Positions 11,507-23,100 of a DNA stretch of 64,000 nt are shown here, one piece after another. This DNA comes from Lutraria lutraria (taxonomy: Eukaryota; Mollusca; Bivalvia; Venerida; Mactridae). The stretch spans positions 3,780,819 to 3,844,818 of the forward strand of contig OZ026847.1 of assembly GCA_964023205.1 (NCBI GenBank), written 5' to 3'. The position numbers and the translations under genes are program-made. The notes under the pieces were generated by a model. It saw only the letters and a program-made list of their open reading frames with translations. It made no database searches and was not told the origin of the DNA. Position 1 is the stretch's first letter; every line of letters starts with the position of its first letter.

Positions 11507-14010
11507 GTGACATGAGCGGTAGATATGATTTTCTAACGATCGTGCGATTAATATCATCTATGAGTACATTTACTTATGTTTTTGTATTTGTACTAAGTCT
11601 AATGATATAGAAAAACAAATCACTTTTTTGTTATAAATGTTCATTGATATAGTTCCTTGCCAATCAAATGTAGAACAATACGTGTTCAGTATATTATAGA
11701 TGTACATACTGTGCAAGTCTTTACTAGTAAAAGTTGCTCGGTCAGTTTTGATAATATATGTGTGCCGATGCATAAATATCAAATTAATTTTCACAGTACT
11801 ATGGAATATTACATTTTGACAATATTTTTGTATCAACTGCTTAGAATTGTATTTATTTGTAAATGGATGCAAACACGATTTTGGAAAGAATATGCCCAGA
11901 AATACTGTAGAAAAAAGTTGTTTCGTTATTTCTAACAAAGAAAAAAGTGACAAATATCAAACATTCTTACTTGCAAGTAAAATATAAAACTGTATCCATC
12001 TGATATAAAACAATCACACAATGTTCAAGTTTACCAGAGTTATTTTTCATATAAATTCAAAATTGAAGAAAATCAATACTGCCTATTCGTAGTTAACAAC
12101 TAAAATGTCATATATGGAAAGTCACATATCAAGAATATCTGTTAAACTTTCGTTATCCAAATAAGAACTGGTATTAAAGCGAATGTAACCGCATATTTGA
12201 AAACAAAACCACACTGATACATACGTTTTTAACAAAAAAGGAAGATTAAATAATGCACAGTGTGTAATACCATGCAATAATCAAACTGAGAAACAGCTAA
12301 ACGTTAGTAAAGAATGATAAGTACAGCGTGCACCATATTTATATGTGTGTATTATTATCACGTTTTCGTTGTTCTAGTAACAAATTCCTTGAAAAAGCTG
12401 GTAGGCATATTCTTATTATTCATGAAAGTCATAATTATTCCTACTTTGTGAAAAATAACATTAAGCCTCAGTCCTTGAATGTGAATTCCATGTATTTCTT
12501 TAAGTTACAAATATAGTGGTAACTAATTTAGTGGGCCATAAAATAAATTTGTTAAGCCGCTGTTATATTATATGTAATTTAATGCAACTATTTTGAAAGT
12601 CAATACGGTAAAAAATCTTATATTTCATTCGAATATTGACAAGAATAAAACCTAAGCAGTGGAAGAACGTTATCTTCCTGGTTTTAAAGTAAATTTCGGT
12701 CGGGTAGGTACGGATGATAAAGAAAATTAGAGGTTAACGTCAAAATGTTTAAAATACAATAACATTATGTAAGGTATAATACTTACGGGTGGATTATAAA
12801 AAAAAACATTTATAGAAAATATTTATGTAAAAAGGTACATTTTGTTTTTGTTGCATTTAGTGTCACCATTCCAAGACATTAGAAACAAATCTTTACTTAA
12901 GTACAGCAGGGATAATAAGTGTATAGTAAATACATTGTAAACTAAATACAGATGAACATTTTTATCTCGAGATGATTTTAATTCATGTTAATGTGAAGTA
13001 AAACAATATTGCAAAATATACGAGGACTGGAGGCAAACATTTCTAGGTTTCCGTTAACGTTCCTTAACAATACAGGGTCGGTAAGTGGCTTCTTTTTCAA
13101 TTATATTTGTTTATAACAAATTCGTGGATACAGATCATACGAAAAATATCGACAATAAAATGATTGACCCAGACCGATAAGGTCTAAGGTCAGCATAAAT
13201 AGAGTCTGAAGTGTTAGCAGAAACAGGAACTGCTTTGACGCCTAGTTATAAAAGTGACCAGCTAAGATTCGATTGAGATTGCAATTTTAACTAGTTCTTT
13301 TTCAATTTTTATTTGAATTAAAAATAAACATTATCTTACAAAAAGGTGTAAAAACTTCTGGTAATTTGGAAGCAAATATAAACGTTGAATTAGTCCTTTA
13401 TTTATTTTCGTGTACATGAATTGGGGTATATCCTGTTTTTACATTGTTTTTAGACTTAATAAAGCAGTGACTGGATTAACCTAGCTTTATCCTGTCACTA
13501 GGTCACGTCGTTTGCTTTATTTCGTCACTTTGTACTAATACGCGCCGTAGTCCGCTCGCTATACAACTTGGTGTGCTTTTTATATTATAGAATGAAACAA
13601 AGTTATATTTATAAAGTGGATGTTTGAATTCTCTAAGTATTTTATTGATTTTATACTTTTTATGCAATATGCCCTGTCTTGACCCAAACGTTGACCATCG
13701 ACACAACTATGACATATGTCTCAACCGTAGTATACAGACGCTGAACAAGACAAGAAATATATTTACAATGATAACAAGATAACCTAACATGTTGACATAA
13801 ATAATTTTTATCTTTCTGAAGATGTATTGCATGATAGCATAGAGAGAACAATTAGTTCTACAACGCGTTATGTCAGGCATTCTAGTTACTATACCAAATG
13901 TACCATTGCACATCATGTAAACGTCAAATTACGTAAATAAAATGGAATCCATTTGTTGATATTTGACCGTCCGTAGGAAAGTTATGAAGTATTACCACAC
14001 ATATCACACT

Positions 14011-15315
14011 TTAAAGGGCAACGCAACCCTAATTATGAATTAATCTCATTTAAATAATTAATCATTATTATTCTGAAAAAAAAATCATTTGAGCGTAAAA
14101 ATACGCACATTGAAGATATTTTACGAAAATATCGTAGAAACTTGGCTATCTGAAAGAGTACAGGGCGCCGCCATTTTACCCATTTACGTCACAAGACAAC
14201 AAAACCAGACATAAATTGCATCATAGACTTCTTACACTTCTGTTGAAAAATAATGTTCTAGGTCATAGTTCTAATTGGTCAACCAATGAAAAGTCGCTAA
14301 TCAGTTGATCACGCGACCACACATGGCTTTGCCATATTACACATGTCTGTCGGTGTTTCTTTTTGAAGTCAGCTGTCTCCACATATCATTGTCCTGTGCA
14401 TATTTCGGTGTCAAAAAGCTTGCTGAGACAGGGTGATGTGTAATTTACCGCTCATCTGATTGTTAATTGAAGTTTCATGTGAAATTGGAGTAATAGTAGC
14501 AAATTGGGACCTTGGTTATTGTTTTAGGTACGTGACGTAGACTAAATAAACAAGTAGTGTCATGCAGTTGTCCATGATTTGAAAGAATTATTAAATCATT
14601 ATCAGATATTTTACATTATCAGTAAAACGATTTAAGAATAATTCTTATTACATATAAAACTCATACTTAGTTTTATTTTGATCTCATGAAATGTTTCTGT
14701 TTATTATTAATTTTCCATTATGAAATATCACTAACAATCGTATTTTTATCTTTTCTTCTCTATTATACAGACAAAATAACTGTACCATAATTATTTGTTC
14801 AAACATCATAATATATAATGCGTTCATGCACATTTAAACAATCAATAATTATTACGTCGGTATGACATAAAAAAATTGATAATTTTCGAAATTAATTGAA
14901 GTTTGTCACACCACCAATCATATCCTTTTTGTATAAATTTAAAACGATTAGCAATGTTAAATTGTGTGTACCGAACGGCTAGTAACCATTAATTTGGATA
15001 AGTGTAAAACAATATTGTCATTTATAATACAATATACCATACAATATCTTTTAAGGCCGTATCTTTTATAATAGTGCTCGCAGAACGGGTGTACTGGCTT
15101 TTACACTTTGTGAGATAAGGCATCACGGCATGTGAGTATTCTTTCAAAATTGCGGTGCCCTAGGAGATTCGCTCAATCACTAAATGACAATATTAAATCA
15201 CCAATATGTTTGTTAAATGGTGGATTTTTAAAAAAAAAAATTGCAGGAATCATCATAACTTTAATATTTCTACACGACTAAGTGCTTGAAAAGTCAACAT
15301 TGCATTGCCCTTTAA
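14011..15315. mobile_element. TTAA-flanked TIR element
   Basis: It begins TTAAAGGGCAACGCAAC and ends with the inverted partner (reverse complement TTAAAGGGCAATGCAATG). It interrupts a repeat whose other copy (10850-11240) is uninterrupted, so the borders are supported by an empty site. The 1.3-kb interior is AT-rich without a long ORF, so it is non-autonomous. TTAA targets are used by piggyBac and Kolobok superfamilies; which one applies is not decided. Confidence 0.75.
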
Positions 15316-15817
15316 TAAAACAAGAATAGTGCTTTTTCTACATGTAAAAGCGACGTTCGTTAACTGGTACGCTTACGGAACATCACAGCATATAACTACT
15401 GCCAAATAAAATATTTCCGTTTACAGACACGATGACTTTCTAAATCGACGAGCGTAATCTTGAGTCAGTACTGCAGCTAACATCAGTTAACAATCTTTCA
15501 ATAATATATTTCACATATACTTGACATATGAAAATTTGTTTTTACTTTACTTTTTCGTGGTATTCCAGACAACAAACTGACCTGCCCGCCACCATGAGGA
15601 TATTCCGAGCATAAGGGAAAAAATGTCTGTTCACGGTTGATTCTACGTTAACTCAATAAATTCAGAAAAAGTAGAAGTGGAAAATGAAGTATCTTGAAAT
15701 AAAATTTTATTCTTTTTGGTCGATCGATATGTTAACAGTATAAAACTGAACTTGGTGGACCCAAACAAGTCCTATATTTTACAACAGAACACTGCAAAAT
15801 AAAATACTAAACATGAA

Positions 15818-17720
15818 GCATAAGATACGTTATATTGTTAACGAAGTATATTTACATGACAAAATATGCTGAAAAAGATATGGTGTCAACTTGTATTTAT
15901 AGAACTATGTATATATGTTGTATTTATCAACAATGTAAGGAATTATTCCAACTTGAAAGGTATAAATTGTGTGTCTTGTTACTTTAGTTGCTATTTCTTT
16001 GATTGTTATTTTTTATTCCTGAAGCGTTTCTTTAACAGTAACAGAAATAAGCGCTGCTATTTCATGAGTGTGCATATAAACCAATACGCAACCTTCATAT
16101 ATCAATGACAGTGCATTTTGTTATACATAAATAACGATTTTGCCATAAAAAATATGTTTTATTTGGTCTGCTTAATACATAACGTATCTTACGTTGTTAA
16201 CAACATAAATACTATATGGTCTATGAAAATATCATATCAGATTTGATTTGTTTTCTTATACATCACACACGAAATTTATATCTATTAGTGAAACAATACA
16301 GTTTATCTTAACATTTAATGATACTTTTATCTATAACTTAAAAGGTAGATGTTATTTTTAGCAAAACATACGTTATATTATTCCTCATTTAAAAAAAGAA
16401 ATGCAAATATTAACGTATGCAGATTTATACTAGTATTTGCGAGGCATCAATTGCATCTAATTCATGAAAATATTATTTAACTGGCTGGAATTCCATCCGT
16501 TCTTCTTTTTTGTACATTCGATTTGTTTCGTTTTGAATTATTGTGTTTAATGGTAGATCATCACAAATATGTTTCTGTAACGTTAATGAATCACATACAG
16601 TGTTGCTTTCTGCACATAAACAAGCGTTATGAACCTCTGTGCTTATATCTTATTTTTCTCATGTATTGATGTTTTGTCTTTTGAGACAAAGTTTCTAAGA
16701 CTGTTCGGTATTATTTTGCTTTTCTTAGATAATCAGGATCAGATAGCTTTCGTCTCTTTTTGTATTCTTTCAGTCTTTTCCTATGTGTTTTGGTAATATT
16801 TAATGAAAAGTTGAGGAATCTGGGTCAGATTTGTTTGATTATTTATATATTTCATGATTTTTACGTAATATGATCAAATATTGAAATTTCGTAAGATATG
16901 TTACGTATTTCGTAAGATACATTATAAAGTCATTCTCTTATATTGAACACATTAAACGTATTGTTCAATTTGTAAACAGTCGTAGTTTGTAATATACCTT
17001 TGAATAGTATGTTGAAGTAATTACTTTATGTGTGAACTAATAAATTATGGTTTATTGAAGTGCATAAGATACGTTATATATTTCACAAGCGTTTTCACCT
17101 GTTATTTCAGAAAATTCTGAGCTAATAAACGATTAATATATTTTCCAAATAAAGCTAGAACTTTGAATTGATGATACACATTTCAAATACTACACTACAT
17201 GTATTGAAAATACGATATATACCAATTTGTCCCATTTAGAAATATTTGTCGAGTAAACGTTCCCGCTGCGTAAACCCTAATGATAAACAAGTCGACAACG
17301 AGGCTCCTCGTGCTTCCGGTGGATAATACTTTTGTATCTGGTGTGCATGTATGGATTTACTTGGTTCATTCATGTACTGTAATTACTTAATGTTTTGACA
17401 TAACGTATCTTATTGTTACTGACGACTGTTTTACGAAATAGACAGCTTTCCAATGATGATAATCTTTTAAGGACATGTTTGACTTTCTATCACTTCTGTT
17501 TTTATTCATATAATTGAAAATATGTTGATGTTTGTTGATGTTTGTATAAAAAATCTGTATAACGTATATTACGTTTTTTTTCTTGAAATCTCCAATTGAC
17601 AATGTTTGATTCGCTTTGAACTTGATTTTTCTCTTATTCGTAGCAAGGATGTTTGTATTATTTGATGTACCCATACCATCTAATGATCGTTATAACCAGT
17701 GACGAATTAGCGTAACGTAT
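15818..17720. repeat. Cluster of ATACGTTA motifs in both orientations
   Basis: Exact ATACGTTA or its complement occurs at 15825, 16180, 16368, 16411, 17069, 17401, 17560 and 17713. Four copies share the longer TAAGATACGTTAT. The surrounding 15316-18260 has no recognisable gene. Confidence 0.6.
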
Positions 17721-18265
17721 GTTATTCCAAATTTAGGGACAAGGAATATTTGGTCAATGATGAAAAAATATATTCTAAAACATCAATCTTTATCGTCAAA
17801 AAGTAACACATGCTTTAGGGTATTGTATTTATGTCTTGTTAGATACGATAGAATGAACACTTACTATGTTATGCAGCCTACAAAATTGACACCAATGCCA
17901 GGGACATACCAAAATGGTCGAACCACACTTGAAGCCAACAACAAAAGTTAAGATATCATATTGCTTCAACAATATTTTCCATGTGTTATTTCTTGAATGT
18001 TGGTCATTTGAGATGCATAATAACTCGCCATACGTAATTTTCTTTTGTAATATTTGCTCGGGACAGTTGAAATATGTAATTGTGTTAGTTAACGTAGAAG
18101 CAACCTCACGATTTATTCGTTAAGCAGCGAAGCTGTATTTCAAATAATGGTTTACTTAAATCTTTCGCTGAATATTTTTCGACGAATTCCAGAAAACAGA
18201 CAGATTGTTAAGAAGAACACGCATACAACAAAATAAAATAAAACAGAACATGTACTATAATACGT

Positions 18266-20106
18266 TTTATTAAAACAAGCCCTCTTTGACACACTTGAAC
18301 ATACAATGACACATTACATACAATTATTACTGGCATGATATGATGTTACAATTGTTTTGAATGAGTAATTGAAAATTTACAACAAATATACAAGCATAGT
18401 AATATTATCTAAATATTGTTCATATTTGTTGCTATGAATTAAAACAAAAATTAAGAAAAAAACAAATATAGGAGAATTAGGCACATTTTGAACCAGATAA
18501 GTTTGAAAATGTTCAAAATCTGTCATGAGCAAGTGAAGCATTTGTTTTTTTCACCAACAGCCGATGTCATTTGGGGACTTTCCAGACTTAACAACAGAGG
18601 AAGACCTTGAAATTTGGTCCCGGTAGGATTCGAACTCGCTACGCTGATGGTATGATGATAACAAGTCAGATACCCTAACCACTCTATCACGAAACATGGA
18701 CAGGGTATTGAAACTGTCAATGAATGTTAGCATCTTGGTGTACACATATTTGATGTTTATTATTATAGATATGAAAATAATGATATCTAGAGAAGGTGAT
18801 CAAATTAAATAGAAATATTACTACATGGATAACAAACAATGGAAAAAAAGGAATACATATAGAATTTATATATACAATGTAAGTAAATATATGTGACAGG
18901 TGTAGAAGTACTGAAAGAACGTAGATGAGTTAAACGAATACATCGATAATTGGAGCGATATGTAATCCTACGATTATGGAACTAACATTTAAAATAAAGC
19001 TGACAAGTCATTTAAACAACAAGACAAATATTCATAAAACATGTAAACAAAAATAAAAATGAAATACATTATTTAATGCCTTGGCTAAATGAACTATTTA
19101 CACTTGGTATCATTTACATGTCTTATGAATCGCATACTGAAATAGAGGCAAAGTGATATGTTTTTGAATTTATATACATATTCTCATGTCAGTGCATATA
19201 TCAAATAATGTCTGTACATGTAGCAAGAACAATGGAATCTAACAAAGAAATGATACAATGTGTCATTTGGCACGATGTTTTCATTTTCTTCTTCAGGGCA
19301 AGCTGGCACTACCCAACTGTCGCAGAATCCTTACACAATGCCTAACATAATTTCCATACCAAAACCAGTGTTAGAAAAAGTGTCAGATACATGTTAAGTA
19401 CCAGTTATATGTCAATTTATTTGCCACTCCTTACTGAATCATTTAGATTGGCTGCTGCTTATGAAAGGTGGTAGACAGATAATTATTTCAAATCCATTAG
19501 GCCAAGTGGCCCATGCGGACAAGCAAAATGTTTACAAATATGTACATACATAACATGATTAATTATATAATATACATGTATAAAACGTTATGTATCATAA
19601 TTACACTTCATTTGGAAGAAGATGTATTCATTATCATACGATAATGATTGTCAAGGTTTCAACAATTTAAACAAAAAAAGACATGTATATATAAGTTATA
19701 CATTTTAACAATACAGAGAACAAATTGTTGCATTAAAATATATCAAAGTAAATTATTAAATTTGTATAATTTGTCTTTTATATAAGAAAACATTCCCAAT
19801 CTTTAATTACATTCTTTAATGACACACAAGCGTTTCCTTTCTCTTCTTCTATATATGATGGGAATTTATTAAAACGAAAAAAAAAGTATTTGATTATGCT
19901 TTGAACAAGTTGTACAAATACATCGAATCTTGCTATTTTACACTCTGTTTAAGACCTCAAAGGAAATATGGGAATATCTATTTTTCTACCGGGTTATCAG
20001 TTTGTACTTAAAAATGACATGACATAATAATTTTTCAGCTGTTCATGATTACACTACACATTTTCGTGTGTATGCATATTTGACATAAAACATGTTATCT
20101 TTCTAT
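18266..20106 (-). other. Probable 3' untranslated region of RPTP copy A
   Basis: No coding potential is seen between the putative stop at 20107 and a minus-strand AATAAA at 18271-18266, which lies just before the T-rich sequence below 18265. The stretch is AT-rich and carries a tRNA-like SINE at about 18585-18705. Other AATAAA-like hexamers occur further upstream, so the true poly(A) site may be nearer the stop. Confidence 0.35.
18585..18705 (-). mobile_element. tRNA-like SINE head
   Basis: On the minus strand, TAGAGTGGTTAGGGTATCTG (A box) and AGTTCGAATCCTACCGGGAC (B box) are spaced as in a tRNA, but no clean cloverleaf or acceptor stem forms. A tRNA-derived SINE is more likely than a functional tRNA. 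Confidence 0.5.
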
Positions 20107-20187
20107 CTACTCCGCAAATACCAATGGGTGAATAAAAACAATAAGATAAAACACTGCTAACTTCATCCAATCATACAGTATTGAGTA
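20107..20187 (-). CDS. RPTP copy A putative last exon
   Basis: After a CCCTAG acceptor, phase 0 as required by the previous donor at 20926, the frame reads YSILYDWMKLAVFYL and runs to a TAG at 20107. YSILYDWMKL could correspond to the C-terminal helix that follows the Q-loop in PTP domains (QYxFxYxxxLxYL), but the usual QTxxQY motif is missing. Tentative; without this exon the protein would stop two codons after 20926. Confidence 0.4.
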   Translation of the reverse strand, partial: YSILYDWMKLAVFYLIVFIHPLVFAE

Positions 20188-23100
20188 CTAGGGATATTAC
20201 ATGGCAAAATTCGAATAAGTGCTGAACAAGTCTATGTACGCTGTTGCACACTGGTGACAAAATTAGTATTGAGCCTGAAAAATAGTACAAATATTATGCT
20301 TTATATATTTGTACATTTCCCAAACAACAAGCATGAGGTTAGTAGTGTTTATTGCAAAAGGTTCGAAAGCAGGTGCTCTTTAATGGCCGCCATTTTCTTT
20401 TTTTTCATCCGAGGGTGGAGGGGAATATTGAAGTATTAAAATGGTTAATTGATGGATTCGACGATTATTTTCAAACAGGTTTGTACATAACATATTATTT
20501 TACTTGTCCATTTGGTTTGATAGTCAATATTTCTCCAGTTGATAGAGAAACGTCGAGTTAAAGATTTAGGGGTTCGAAAACCGGTGCGTCCACGATAATA
20601 TTTTACATTGATCTCAGTTAGGACACTGCAAAAGGTCTTGGCACTAAATACTACTTTGAAAATATCCGCTTGATTGATAAACAAAATTTATACAATTAAG
20701 CATGACTTGAAGTGTTAACCATTTACCTAAGACTAATATTTCACAGGACCAGTAAATTGTAGGTAGTTATAATAAGGTAAACGATACAATAATGTAAATA
20801 GAAATAAAGTGAAATGTACTAAGCTAATCAAACTTAAGATACTATCTGTAAACAAATTGAATGAAACAGTTTTTGGTCTATGTAAGTTGCTTTATAGAAT
20901 TGCATTTCATTAATTACAATCAAACCTTATTGGGTATGGCTTTATTCCGCACGAGACGCACGTGGCGGACTGTGTTACAGAAACTGACTTGGTGTTCACA
21001 TTCAAGTTCCTCCAGCAGTACAGCTGTCGTACAGAATAATCCACTTCTTTCAAAAGCATTCCTGGTCAACAACATGATTATATTGTGAAATAGGATTAAC
21101 CGACAGTCAAACATATATTTTGTACAGAAACAATATGATTTAAAGATTATAGATCCTAATACAAGCATTTATAATCAACCATTAAACTCTTGTTTATTCT
21201 CATTGAATATGCAGGATGAATAATTTATCAATCATTCAGCACGAGCTTTTCCTGAATTGTAAAATTTTGGAATTTGTGATTATGTGATCATGAAATTAAA
21301 ATTGCTATACAATCATATAAATGGACAGTACTAGTTAGTAATATTACTTCGATTTATGATACTAGGTTATATATAATTACTGAACCAGGTCCAGCATTTC
21401 AAACTGTTATATGGTTGAAAGTTAATATTCGAATAATTATGTTTGTATATCACAATTTATGTGGATCTGGCACCTCTAACTTTTGTTCATATTCTTAAAA
21501 GTTTGCATTAGGATCCGTTATTCTTAAAGAGCAATTCTAAAACATATTTATTCAATATCCAACAAAAGGACCTTTACCATAACCACAAAATTACGTATTG
21601 TTCGAAAAAGATTAAATAAGTCTATCTATGGTTATAAAGTTAAAAAAGATTAAACAATACGTACATGCAATGAATCAACATCGGCGAAGAATCTTCAGAC
21701 TGATTATCTGCAGCAATCTGGACAGTGTTCACAAATTGTACAAATTCATTAACATTATCAGGAACTTCACGTTCATGTTTCCAGCCTGTATACTGATAAT
21801 GTTCTACTTTTATTTCACCAGGCATTTGCTGAAGCAGACACCAATCATTAAAGAGGCATAAATACAAGTAAGAAATGTAACATGATTAGTTATGTAAGGC
21901 TGTTTATCTCCCCTTATTGATTCACAATTTAGATAGGACAGTGACGGTGTCTAGCAGGCGATTTCGTTTCGTGTCAGTTGGTTCAACGCCGTTTTTCAAC
22001 CATATTACAGTTATGTACGGCGGCAAGTTCACCTTACCAGTTGTCCAGGACTATATTTTAGCCAGCACTAACTAACCTTTCCACAAGGAGAAGGCATCTT
22101 TCCACGTATGGACAAAAATCGACATTTTTGTCAAAATTCACAGAAGGGTATAACCTGGCGCGTCCGGGATTTGAACTCGGATTGCCGGTTTACAGCGCAC
22201 TAAAGACTGGACCACTGCTGCGGCCGTCTAGCAGGTGAGCATGATAGTAATCATTAACATTAACTCTTATTAGACCTGTCAAATACCTATCGTGCGTAAC
22301 ACGTTACCTTTGATGTATTTTTAATAGTAAGAATGGATTTGGCGAATGATTTGTTCGTCTGAAGTCCGGAACAACTGATTGTGAAGGAATCAACCACTAT
22401 CTTCTGATTAACCTCTGGTAGATATACATCAACGTTGTGCTGGAAGTAAAATTGAAATTGATGAAATACAAATTACTCTTCTTTATGGTCAGAGGCATTA
22501 TATGCCGATAATACCAATAAACTTAAACTATCAATTGTCTTCGTATGCAATAAAAGCGGTCGAGTCTATCAGAAAAATAATTTAAAAAATGTTTGAAAAA
22601 AATAATAAATACAATATTTTAGCGTTAAAATATGTCTTACAAAAAAGCAAAAACATAAAAATACCTGGTTGTAAGACACAACATCATTCATATCAACTAT
22701 ACAAGAACATTTGTTCTGGTATATGAGGCACAGAAAGTCAGATAAACTTGTTGGGAGTGGAGTCTGGGCAGAAATATATCTGTTTGTCTTTTTAAAACTC
22801 TGAAGAAAACGAATGTCAAAAGTATTACAATATTCTACCTTGGATTTCTCAACTATGAATTGAATGCAAATGAATTAAACATAATAGGATATGGCACATG
22901 TACAGTTATTCGTTTAAAGAACTAGATCATTGGTAGACACAAATAAAGGTATGAAAAATAAATTAATGAAAACGGAAAATAAACGGAGACGACTTTAAGG
23001 GAACTTTATGCATTGACTTGATTCCTGTTCCACTGAAAGAAGGACATCAAACAACTGAAGATTGAAGAAAACAATTCATCACTGTGTAAAAACATGGACA

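Larger units (their letters stand above)
4861..13960. repeat. Duplicated upstream flank of copy B
   Basis: Blocks of this non-coding flank recur in the same order upstream of copy A: about 4865-4945, 5270-5325, 7577-8449 and 9371-9765 match about 31860-31945, 31955-31998, 31999-32905 and 32906-33475; 11365-12250, 12850-13165 and 13690-13780 match about 34690-35640, 35745-36045 and 38395-38480. The blocks are separated by insertions or deletions. The gene and its upstream region were therefore duplicated together. No further protein gene is visible here apart from mobile-element remains. Confidence 0.75.

Noticed and set aside
18585..18705. Functional tRNA gene on the minus strand
   Set aside because: A and B boxes are present, but no matching acceptor stem or clear anticodon arm; a SINE head is more likely.
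20445..20684. ORF with GRTG as a further phosphatase exon
   Set aside because: The GRTG is not preceded by HCxxG, has no splice sites in phase, and the D2 signature is already placed at 21665/21061.
21640..21867. Complete independent small protein
   Set aside because: The ORF contains the D2 exon at 21828-21665 with proper acceptor and donor; the rest is intron read-through.
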